A stretch of DNA of 64,000 nt from Nocardia pneumoniae NBRC 100136 (lineage in GTDB: Bacteria; Actinomycetota; Actinomycetes; Mycobacteriales; Mycobacteriaceae): NCBI RefSeq assembly GCF_000308755.1, contig NZ_BAGF01000002.1, forward strand, positions 185,340 through 249,339, in the 5' to 3' direction. Under the pieces are notes generated by a model. The model was not told the DNA's origin and did not search any database. It worked only from the letters and a program-made list of their open reading frames with translations. Below, piece by piece: positions 37,076 to 43,935 of this stretch (position 1 is the stretch's first letter; each line of letters opens with the position of its first letter). The position numbers and the translations under genes are program-made.

Positions 37076-37651
37076 ATGAGTCGCGCGCTGTGCCTGGCGC
37101 AGGACGCCGAGGCGGACAAGCTGCTGGCCGAAGATCACTTCGCCACGCTGCTCGGGATGCTCCTGGACCAGCAGTACCCGATGGAGCACGCGTTCCGCGG
37201 CCCGAAGAAGATCGCCGACCGGATGGGCGGGTTCGACATCCATCGCATCGCCGAGGCCGACCCGCAGGAGTTCGAGGACCTCGCCGCGACGCCGCCCGCC
37301 ATCCACCGCTACGGCCGTTCCATGGCCCGGCGCGCCCAGGAACTGGCCCGCTACGTCATCGAGCACTACGACGGCAAGGCCGAGAACATCTGGACCGCGA
37401 GCGACCCGGACGGCAAGGAGGTGCTGCGCCGCCTGAAGGACCTGCCCGGGTACGGCGAGCAGAAAGCCAAGATCTTCCTCGCGCTGCTCGGCAAGCAGCG
37501 TGGCGTGCGGCCCGAGGGGTGGCGCGCGGCGGCGGGCGCATACGGCGAGGAGGGCTCGCGCCGCTCGGTTGCCGACGTGACCGACGCCGAATCCCTCGCA
37601 CAAGTGCGGGAATTCAAGAAGCAGGCGAAAGCGGCCGCCAAAACGACCTAG
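37076..37651 (+). CDS. HhH-GPD-type base-excision repair protein
   Basis: A 191-residue protein of the HhH-GPD superfamily. It is shorter than the classical Nth/MutY proteins and has no Fe-S Cys cluster. 'LLGMLLDQQYPMEHAFRGPKKI' corresponds to the N-terminal helix bundle and 'LKDLPGYGEQKAKIFLALLGK' to the helix-hairpin-helix (LPGxG). The C-terminus is Lys/Ala-rich. AGGAGG lies before the ATG. It is divergent from the methyltransferase. Likely a DNA glycosylase; the substrate base is unknown. Confidence 0.85.
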   Translation: MSRALCLAQDAEADKLLAEDHFATLLGMLLDQQYPMEHAFRGPKKIADRMGGFDIHRIAEADPQEFEDLAATPPAIHRYGRSMARRAQELARYVIEHYDGKAENIWTASDPDGKEVLRRLKDLPGYGEQKAKIFLALLGKQRGVRPEGWRAAAGAYGEEGSRRSVADVTDAESLAQVREFKKQAKAAAKTT

Positions 37652-37776
37652 CGTCGTTGCCGTAACTCGCAGGTTGCCTATTTGAAATCTTCCTGCGTTT
37701 TTCCCTCGTTTGTCCGGAGTTTCTGCCCGATGCTTTCGGCTGGAACAGCTCCACCCGAGATGAGGGATTGCAGGAC

Positions 37777-38487
37777 ATGAGGATGAGGAAGCTCGCCGTG
37801 CTCGCGGCGCTGGTGACCGTGGCGACCGGAGTGGCCGCGGGGACGGCCGGTGCCGCGCCGGCGGAGGAAAGTGCTGAGAGCGCGATCAATTTCACCGCGC
37901 ACGCCACCGATACCCAGTCGATCATCGAAACCGACGCAGGTTCCCTGGTCGTCGAGGACGAGGTGTTCAAGGTCAAGGCATCCAACGGTACCGTGGTCGC
38001 GGCGACACCGCTGCGGTTTCAGCTCGACGATTTCGAATTCCCGATCGCCGCGCAGGTTTCCGGCCGCAGCGCCACCCTGACCCCGATCTTCGACCGGGAG
38101 CACGCGGTCTACAAGCCGGTCGCGCTGCCGTATGAGGACAAGGCGCCGTGGAAGACCGAGTACGACCGTGAGGTCGCCGCCTGGACCCGTCTGACCAGCA
38201 CGATCAGCGCGGGCGCGACCATCGGCACGCTCGTCGGCGGGCTCGCGGGCGGCGCCGTCGGTTGCGTGCTCGGCGGCATCGCGGGCGCGACCGTCGCCTC
38301 CGCGGCGATCGTCGGCCTGTTCGGCGCGTTCATCCCGGCCGCCGCGATCGGCTGCCTCGGCGGCATCATCGCGGTCGGTGCGCTCGGCACCCTCGCGGGC
38401 CAGATCCTGATCACCGCTCCGGTGGCGATCGGCGCCGCGATCCAATACTTCACGACGATCAATCAGCCGTTCGTCGCGCCGAAGTAA
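37777..38487 (+). CDS. Secreted protein with glycine-zipper C-terminus
   Basis: A 236-residue protein. A signal peptide (MRKLAVLAALVTVATGVAAGTAGAAPA) is followed by a beta-rich exported domain (about residues 35-110) containing VVAATPLRFQLDDFEF. The C-terminus (about 130-230) is very Gly/Ala-rich with two Cys, GTLVGGLAGGAVGCVLGGI and AAIGCLGGIIAVGALGTLAG, possibly a membrane-inserting hairpin. It resembles actinobacterial DUF8020-type secreted proteins, at modest confidence. Start at ATG 37777. A strong terminator follows. Confidence 0.7.
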   Translation: MRMRKLAVLAALVTVATGVAAGTAGAAPAEESAESAINFTAHATDTQSIIETDAGSLVVEDEVFKVKASNGTVVAATPLRFQLDDFEFPIAAQVSGRSATLTPIFDREHAVYKPVALPYEDKAPWKTEYDREVAAWTRLTSTISAGATIGTLVGGLAGGAVGCVLGGIAGATVASAAIVGLFGAFIPAAAIGCLGGIIAVGALGTLAGQILITAPVAIGAAIQYFTTINQPFVAPK

Positions 38488-38498
38488 TCCGTCGCGCG

Positions 38499-38543
38499 AA
38501 AAGACCCCGCCCCGAGGGCCTCTCGGTGGGCCGGGGTCTTTTT
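38499..38543 (+). terminator. Rho-independent terminator after the secreted protein
   Basis: AAAAGACCCCG (38499-38509) pairs with CGGGGTCTTTT (38532-38542), followed by more T. A nested CCGAG/CTCGG hairpin lies inside. A-tract and T-tract make it usable in both directions. Confidence 0.85.
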
Positions 38544-38624
38544 CGTGCCCGCACGACCTGGGGAAACAATGTGCGGGTGCGCACAACGGCGCGTCGGGGG
38601 TTGGTGCGTCGCGGATATCGGTGT

Positions 38625-38630
38625 TAATTT
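38625..38630 (+). promoter_or_regulatory. -10 element of a leaderless leader-peptide transcript
   Basis: TAATTT (TANNNT type) ends 7 nt before the ATG at 38638, so transcription would begin at or next to the start codon. No ribosome-binding sequence lies between them. Confidence 0.6.
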
Positions 38631-38637
38631 TAATGAC

Positions 38638-38745
38638 ATGTCTGCCAGCCGATGGAACCTCCCGCGGGTCACTTACGTGACCGCCGCGCTGGGCCTGCGG
38701 CTGCCTTTGACGCGCGAACTGTGTCGCCTTTCTTGCTGCAGCTGA
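38638..38745 (+). CDS. Cys-rich leader peptide upstream of the ROK regulator
   Basis: A 35-residue peptide starting MSASRWNLPR and ending ELCRLSCCS, with three Cys in the last eight residues and Cys-Cys right before the stop. A -10 motif is placed for leaderless transcription. The last codons overlap a potential hairpin (38738-38770), and a second hairpin (38791-38810) sits before the ROK start. Layout and composition match mycobacterial Cys-rich regulatory upstream ORFs that respond to cysteine supply. It ends 84 bp before the ROK ATG. Function as attenuator is inferred. Confidence 0.65.
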   Translation: MSASRWNLPRVTYVTAALGLRLPLTRELCRLSCCS

Positions 38746-38770
38746 GCCCTTTTTCCTGCTCATTTGCTGC
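38738..38770 (+). promoter_or_regulatory. Candidate attenuator hairpin overlapping the Cys codons
   Basis: GCAGCTGAGC (38738-38747) can pair with GCTCA (38758-38762) and, past a TTT bulge, GCTGC (38766-38770). It covers the last Cys and Ser codons and the stop of the leader peptide, so a ribosome paused there would block it. Confidence 0.5.
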
Positions 38771-38790
38771 CTCGCCGCCCATGTAGGCAT

Positions 38791-38810
38791 GTCCCGTTGG
38801 ATAACGGGAC
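38791..38810 (+). promoter_or_regulatory. Hairpin before the ROK ribosome-binding site
   Basis: A perfect 8-bp stem GTCCCGTT/AACGGGAC with loop GGAT. It ends 6 nt before the AAGGA of the ROK gene, so it could modulate ribosome access or be an operator. Confidence 0.5.
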
Positions 38811-38829
38811 TTCAGCAAGGATCTGCACA

Positions 38830-40104
38830 ATGTCCCTTCCCACCCTTGAACGATCCGTCTCCAGGGTTGCCAACGGCCGTGTCCGCGTTCAGCGTCCTGT
38901 GGTCGCTCCCGAGCTCCGGATCGGTGACAACCCGGCGGCAGCGGTCCTGCGCGCCGCGACCGGCGGCCCCGTTTCCCGCGACAATGCCGCGCGCACAACG
39001 GGTTTGAGCATCGCCACGGTGAACCGCCAGGTTTCCGCGCTGCTCGCGGCGGGCCTGCTGCGCGAGCGTCCCGATCTGACGGCCTCGGGTGCGGTCGGGC
39101 GCCCCCGCGTCCCGTTCGAGATCGATCATGACGCCTACCTGACCATCGGCATTCACATCGGCGCCGCGGTCACCAAGATCGTGGCCGCCGACCTGCGCGG
39201 CCGCATTCTCGGCGGGCTGGCCATCGCCACCCCGCAGACCGGGCAGGAGTTCGCCACCACCACCGTCGCCCGCAGCGCGAAAGCGTTCCTGCAGCGCTGG
39301 CATCGGCGCAAGGCGTTGTGGGCCGGGGTCGCGATCGGCGGCCGAGTCGACCCGCTCACCGGTGTCGTCGATCATCCGAAGCTGGAATGGCATGGGGCCC
39401 AGATCGGTTCGGTGCTGGGCGAGGTACTGGAGCTGCCGGTGTCGGTGGCGCCGCACGTCGAGGCGATGGCCGCTTCCGAGCTGTTGTTGCCCACCGGCGA
39501 GCCGAAGGACCGGGCCAAGATCGAGCGCGGCAGCAGCCTGTACTTCTATGTGCGCGAAACCGCCGGTGTGGCGGTGACTTTGGACGGTCGCGTGCACACT
39601 CCGAGTAACGGCCCTGGTTCGATCGCGCACTTGCCCACCGGCTCGAACGTCGAATGCACCTGCGGGCGTCGCGGCTGCTTGGAAGTGACCGTGGGCGATC
39701 GGTCACTGCACTCCAGGGCGGTCGGCCGCGGCATCATCCCGGCCCACAACGGAACCGGTGGCTCGACCATCGCCGATCTGTACCGGGCGGCGGAGGCGGG
39801 TTCGGAACCCGCGCGCGAACTGCTGGCCGAGCGAGCCACCATCCTCGGGCACACCGTGGCCATGGTCCGCGACATGCTCAACCCGGATCGGGTGGTCCTC
39901 GGCGGCCAGGCCTTCACCGCCTACCGGCCCGCGGTCGCCCATGTGGCGCGCGCGTTCAACCAGGGCTCCACGCTGCCGCCGACCGATATCCGGATCAGCG
40001 GATTCGGCGGGAAGGTGCAGGAATTCGCCGCGGTGGTGACGTCGCTGAGCGTCCTCTACGCCGATCCGCTGGCCGCCATCCGGCGAACCGCGTCCGGCGA
40101 CTGA
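38830..40104 (+). CDS. ROK-family transcriptional regulator
   Basis: A 424-residue regulator. The N-terminal winged helix-turn-helix (about residues 35-80, ATGGPVSRDNAARTTGLSI, ATVNRQVSALLAAG) is followed by a ROK domain. The sugar-kinase phosphate loop is degenerate (GIHIGAAVTKIVAAD lacks the DxGxT Asp), so it is a regulator rather than a kinase. The zinc motif CTCGRRGCLE is present. It resembles the mycobacterial Rv0485 type, which lies next to mycothiol gene mshA in M. tuberculosis; no mshA is present here. AAGGA lies 9 nt before the ATG. It is preceded by a Cys-rich leader. Confidence 0.85.
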   Translation: MSLPTLERSVSRVANGRVRVQRPVVAPELRIGDNPAAAVLRAATGGPVSRDNAARTTGLSIATVNRQVSALLAAGLLRERPDLTASGAVGRPRVPFEIDHDAYLTIGIHIGAAVTKIVAADLRGRILGGLAIATPQTGQEFATTTVARSAKAFLQRWHRRKALWAGVAIGGRVDPLTGVVDHPKLEWHGAQIGSVLGEVLELPVSVAPHVEAMAASELLLPTGEPKDRAKIERGSSLYFYVRETAGVAVTLDGRVHTPSNGPGSIAHLPTGSNVECTCGRRGCLEVTVGDRSLHSRAVGRGIIPAHNGTGGSTIADLYRAAEAGSEPARELLAERATILGHTVAMVRDMLNPDRVVLGGQAFTAYRPAVAHVARAFNQGSTLPPTDIRISGFGGKVQEFAAVVTSLSVLYADPLAAIRRTASGD

Positions 40105-40111
40105 GCGAGAG

Positions 40112-40151
40112 GAGAAAGGGCGACCGGCCACGTGGCCGGTCGCCCTTTCTC
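40112..40151. terminator. Strong bidirectional terminator between ROK and DUF2207 genes
   Basis: A perfect 18-bp stem (40112-40129 with 40134-40151), loop ACGT, with A-rich and T-rich sides. It serves both converging genes. Confidence 0.88.
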
Positions 40152-40169
40152 GTGTGTGCTCGCCGAACG

Positions 40170-41801
40170 CTAGCGGTGCGGATCGCCCGCGCTCGCGAAC
40201 AGTCCTTCCAGCGCGGTGATGAAGAACGGGAAGTGGCTCGCGAAGCGCTGGAGGTTGCGCTCGCGCTCGAAGCCGGCGAACCAGTACAGGCCCGGTTGCG
40301 CGTCGGCCGACGGATCGAGGTCGCGGAAGACGCGGATCCAGTTGTCGACGCGTCCGCCGATCACCGTGAACGGCAGGGCGCGGGAGAACACCGTCTCCTG
40401 GTCGATCGGCGGAATCTGTTCGCGCCGAGTCGCTTCCAATCCGCGTTGCAGCGCGCGGATCTGCCGGGTGAGTTCCAGCCCGCGAGTCGTGCGGACCGGT
40501 AGGTATTTCGGCAGCAGCAAGGTCGCGACGCCACCGAGGGCGATGGCGATGCCGACCAAGGCGTGCCCGGAGGTCAGGGCGAGCGCGACGGTCGCGGCGA
40601 TACCCGCGACGACCAGCGCACCGCCCAGCCACACCGCGAGGCCGGGGCGGCGGCGATCGAGGAAGTTGCCGCGAGCGACGGCGTCGGCGAGCAGCGCGGT
40701 GCGCACCGGCTCGGCGGCGACCCGGCCCGGCTTGCGCAGCTCGGCGAGCGTCACCGCGTCGGTGCCCGCGGGCAGCAGCGCTTGGTAGACGGCTTTCTCG
40801 TAGTCGCGCAGCTGGTCGTCGGGGGCGTTCACGCGGGTGATCCGCCAGTCCTGGTCGCTGAGCGGAGCGAGCCGGATGTACCGACGCACCGCGAGATCCA
40901 CCACGGTGGCGGCGATGTCGACCGGGTCGACGTGCCCGTCCAGCAGCAGGCCCGCCTCGCCGGGCAGGACGCCGTCGGGCGAGGTGAACTGCACGCGGTC
41001 GTTTTCCCGCAGCAGCGGATCGATCACATCCGAACCGTCGCCCGTGGCCGCGTCCTGACGACGTGCGCGCAGCACGAACGCGGCCAGGCCGGCCAGAGCG
41101 AGCAGCAGGACGCCGAACGCGACGAGTACCTGGGCGGTGATCGCGAAGGGACCCGTGGCGCCGCTGTCGCGCACGTCGGCGTTGCTCGGCACGGTGCCGG
41201 GCGGCAGTTGCAGGGTCAGATCGATCGCGTCGCCCTTGTGTAGGTCGGTCTGCTCCAGGAACAGCACTCCGTCGGCTTCGACCTGGACGTCGGCGCACGG
41301 CCGTGAGTTGCCGGGCGGGCCGAGTTTGCAGTCGACGATGCCCATTTCGAAGCTGGGGCTGATCAGCGTCGCGCTGATCGCGGCGATATCGGCGTTGAGC
41401 ACGCCGAGCCAACGGAACACCTGGGTGCCCGGCGCGTCGCTGACCGTGTTCCGCACGGAGTACCTGAAGGTGGATTCGCCGGGCTTCGCCTCGATGGTGA
41501 ACTGGTCGTTCGCCACCGTCGCGGTACCGGCGCCTTCCGTATCCACGTCGGTGACCTGGAAAACCCGCTCGGCGTCGTCGCTCACCTTCAGCCGCAGCGG
41601 AAGCGACATCCGGAAGGAGCCGTCCGGCGGCACCGCCACCTGCTCGACCACCTCGAGGACGCCCTCGCGGTTCAACTTCAGATCGGCGGTGATGGTCACA
41701 CCGCTCGGTGCGGGCTCCGTGTGGGCGACCGGGGCCGACGCCAGCATTCCCGCGGAGGCGAGTAGCAGCGCGCCTACGGCGGCCCCCCGAAAAGTCAGCA
41801 T
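40170..41801 (-). CDS. DUF2207 membrane protein
   Basis: A 543-residue protein with a signal peptide (ending near ASAPVAHTEPA). An exported beta-rich DUF2207 domain (about 30-215) carries ITADLKLNREGVLEVVEQV, and a Cys pair. Three membrane helices follow: one near 225-245 (FAITAQVLVAFGVLLLALAG) and a pair near 400-440. The cytoplasmic C-terminus has 'ALPFTVIGGRVDNWIRVF' and 'YWFAGFERERN'. Divergent from the metallopeptidase gene. Function unknown; DUF2207 proteins are cell-envelope proteins. Confidence 0.87.
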   Translation of the reverse strand: MLTFRGAAVGALLLASAGMLASAPVAHTEPAPSGVTITADLKLNREGVLEVVEQVAVPPDGSFRMSLPLRLKVSDDAERVFQVTDVDTEGAGTATVANDQFTIEAKPGESTFRYSVRNTVSDAPGTQVFRWLGVLNADIAAISATLISPSFEMGIVDCKLGPPGNSRPCADVQVEADGVLFLEQTDLHKGDAIDLTLQLPPGTVPSNADVRDSGATGPFAITAQVLVAFGVLLLALAGLAAFVLRARRQDAATGDGSDVIDPLLRENDRVQFTSPDGVLPGEAGLLLDGHVDPVDIAATVVDLAVRRYIRLAPLSDQDWRITRVNAPDDQLRDYEKAVYQALLPAGTDAVTLAELRKPGRVAAEPVRTALLADAVARGNFLDRRRPGLAVWLGGALVVAGIAATVALALTSGHALVGIAIALGGVATLLLPKYLPVRTTRGLELTRQIRALQRGLEATRREQIPPIDQETVFSRALPFTVIGGRVDNWIRVFRDLDPSADAQPGLYWFAGFERERNLQRFASHFPFFITALEGLFASAGDPHR

Positions 41802-41876
41802 GGCTGCCTACTCTAGACAGCTTGCTATTCTGCGTCAGCGGCTGTCGGCTATCACTGAGACGAGGGGTTCGGGGGC

Positions 41877-43025
41877 GTGACACAACCACCGTACGGACAC
41901 GGGCCGGTTCCGCATGGCGGGCGCCCGGTTCCGCCGCCGCCCGGTTATGGTGCGCCCTTCGGCTCGCAGCCGGGGTACGGGCCGCCTCCTGGTTACGGCG
42001 CTCCGCCGGGATATGCCCCGCCTCCTGGATATGCCCCGCCGCCCGGGTACGGCCCGCCGCCCGCCTTCGGTGCGCCCGGTTATCGCCCGCACGTTCCGCC
42101 GCCGATGCCCTACGGTCCGCCTGGACGTCCGCCCTATCCGCCGCCGCGCAAACGCGGTGGCGGCGGCTGGGTGGTGCTGCTGGTCGTGGTCGTGTTCCTG
42201 GTCGCGGCGGGACTGGTGCGCAACGCGATCTCCGTCGGACGCGGCGACAGCGACGCGTCCGGCCCGCAGCCGACCTTCACCTTCGACGCCCAGCCGGACG
42301 GCTCGACGGGCCCCTCGGAGACCGGCAACAACCCGCTGCTGACCGACCCGAACGCGACGCTCATCCCGGCGCGGTGCGACTACTCCCCGTGGGGAACCCA
42401 GGTGGACGCCGCGCGCGAATTCTTCGAAAGCGCAGCCTCGTGCCTGGAAGCGGCGTGGAAACCGGTCCTGCGCAAGGCGAATCTGCCGTTCCAGCCGCCC
42501 ACGCTGAACGTCAGCGCGACCACGTCCGGCATCACCACGCCTTGCACCGGATCGACGAGCAATTTCGCCGCGTTCTACTGCCCGGCGAACAAGACCATCT
42601 ACATGCCGATAAGCCAATTGCAGACCGACTACTTCAAGGACAACTGGGTGGTCTATCTGTCGGTGTTCGCACACGAGTACGGACATCACGTGCAGGCGAT
42701 GTCGGGCATCCTGCGCAGGGCCAACAGCGAGCGGGCCGACGCCGGGCCACGCAGCGCCAAGGGGCTGGAATTGTCGCGCCGAGTCGAGTTGCAGGCCAAC
42801 TGCTTCGACGGAATGTACCTCTCGTCCTCGGCGGAGGGCGGCTCGCTGACCGATTCGCAGCTCACCCTCGCGCGCAAGGATGCCTACGGCCGCGGCGACC
42901 AGGCGGGGGACATGCGCGACCACGGTTCGTCCGAGAACGGCGGGCAGTGGTTCGAGACAGGGCTGGACAAGAACCGTGCGGCACAGTGCAATACGTTCAC
43001 CGCGTCGGCCAGTTCCGTGAGCTGA
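41877..43025 (+). CDS. Membrane-anchored neutral zinc metallopeptidase (YpfJ-like)
   Basis: A 382-residue protein. Residues 1-95 are a Pro/Gly/Tyr-rich disordered cytoplasmic tail (repeats of PPPGYG). One membrane helix (GGWVVLLVVVVFLVAAGLV) follows, then an exported catalytic domain. The zinc motif HEYGHH is near residue 265; a downstream Glu-rich helix (SRRVELQANCFDGMY) supplies the third ligand region as in this family (PF04228). Several Cys suggest disulfides. GTG start. The target is unknown. Confidence 0.87.
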   Translation: MTQPPYGHGPVPHGGRPVPPPPGYGAPFGSQPGYGPPPGYGAPPGYAPPPGYAPPPGYGPPPAFGAPGYRPHVPPPMPYGPPGRPPYPPPRKRGGGGWVVLLVVVVFLVAAGLVRNAISVGRGDSDASGPQPTFTFDAQPDGSTGPSETGNNPLLTDPNATLIPARCDYSPWGTQVDAAREFFESAASCLEAAWKPVLRKANLPFQPPTLNVSATTSGITTPCTGSTSNFAAFYCPANKTIYMPISQLQTDYFKDNWVVYLSVFAHEYGHHVQAMSGILRRANSERADAGPRSAKGLELSRRVELQANCFDGMYLSSSAEGGSLTDSQLTLARKDAYGRGDQAGDMRDHGSSENGGQWFETGLDKNRAAQCNTFTASASSVS

Positions 43026-43105
43026 GGGGACGACCCCGGTCAGCTCCGGCCCGGACCACACGCACCGTGCTACTCGCGGGCACCGGACGGCCAGTGGCGA
43101 AATTC

Positions 43106-43240
43106 GACCGTGCTCGCCGACGCCACGGGCATCCGCGGCCTGCTCGCGCGCGTACTCATGCGGTTGCTCGGCGAGGCGAACTGGCGGGCGCCGGAACCAT
43201 TGGCGCGCCTGCACGCCAAGATCGGGTTGGCGGAGGGCGA
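43106..43240 (+). pseudogene. Inverted fragment of the MMPL gene 3' end
   Basis: 135 bp matching the reverse complement of 43978-44112, the last part of the MMPL gene, with 12 mismatches and no gap (about 91 percent). The frame is kept: LADATGIRGLLARVLMRLLG and then ANWRAPEPLARLHAKIGL, against LADATIIRGLLAPALMRLLG in the intact gene. It lacks everything upstream, so it is a remnant of a second MMPL copy or a local duplication. Confidence 0.75.
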
Positions 43241-43245
43241 TTCGG

Positions 43246-43935
43246 TCATTCCAGGGATGGATTCCGGCGCAGCCGCTCTACCCAGGCGGTGACCGCGTCC
43301 GGTGTGGGCGGGTCCGCGCCGATCAGGTCGAACACGCTGTAGCCGATGCACGCGGCGCTCATCACGCGCGAGGCGACCGCTTCCGCGTCGCCCCAGGGCA
43401 GGAAGGGCTTGGCGATCAGCAGCGAGGCGATGCCGTGGGCGACCGACCAGAGCTCCAGGACGACCGGCAGCGGGTCGCGTGACGCCATCGTGCCGTCCTC
43501 CATGCACTTGCGCACGGTGGCCGCGAAATGCTGGAACGCTCCGCTGGTGAGGACTTGGTCCACCGCGCCAGAGGTCTCGGTGGGCGCGGTCGCCAGCCGG
43601 TACTGCTCGGGATGGGCCAGCGCGAAACGGACGTAGGCCATGCCTTGGTCGCGCAGCTGGGTCACCGGTGAGGCCGCCGGATCGGTGGCCGCCCGCATCG
43701 CCTCGGCCAAGTCCTCGAAGACCTGGGCGACCACGGCCTCGATGAGCTCGTCCTTGTCCGCGAAGTGCCGATAGATGGACGGCGCGCTCACCCCGACCAG
43801 CTCGCTCACCGCCCGGATCGAGACGGCATCGGCGTGGCCGGTCCTGGCGAGCAGTTCGGCGGTGGCGCGCAGGATCTCCTCGCGCAGCTGAGCTCCGGAA
43901 CCGCGCGGCGATCGCGGACGTCGGCCACCGATCAT
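43246..43935 (-). CDS. TetR-family regulator co-transcribed with MMPL transporter
   Basis: A 229-residue regulator. N-terminal helix-turn-helix: 'EEILRATAELLARTGHADAVSIRAVSELVG' then SAPSIYRHFADKDELIEAV. The C-terminal domain contains 'LELWSVAHGIASLLIAKPF', the TetR_C_33-like signature with WSxxHGxxxL. Its ATG overlaps the MMPL stop (ATGA), so it is translated as part of the same operon, and it likely binds the operator at 46196-46224. Ligand unknown. Confidence 0.88.
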   Translation of the reverse strand: MIGGRRPRSPRGSGAQLREEILRATAELLARTGHADAVSIRAVSELVGVSAPSIYRHFADKDELIEAVVAQVFEDLAEAMRAATDPAASPVTQLRDQGMAYVRFALAHPEQYRLATAPTETSGAVDQVLTSGAFQHFAATVRKCMEDGTMASRDPLPVVLELWSVAHGIASLLIAKPFLPWGDAEAVASRVMSAACIGYSVFDLIGADPPTPDAVTAWVERLRRNPSLE

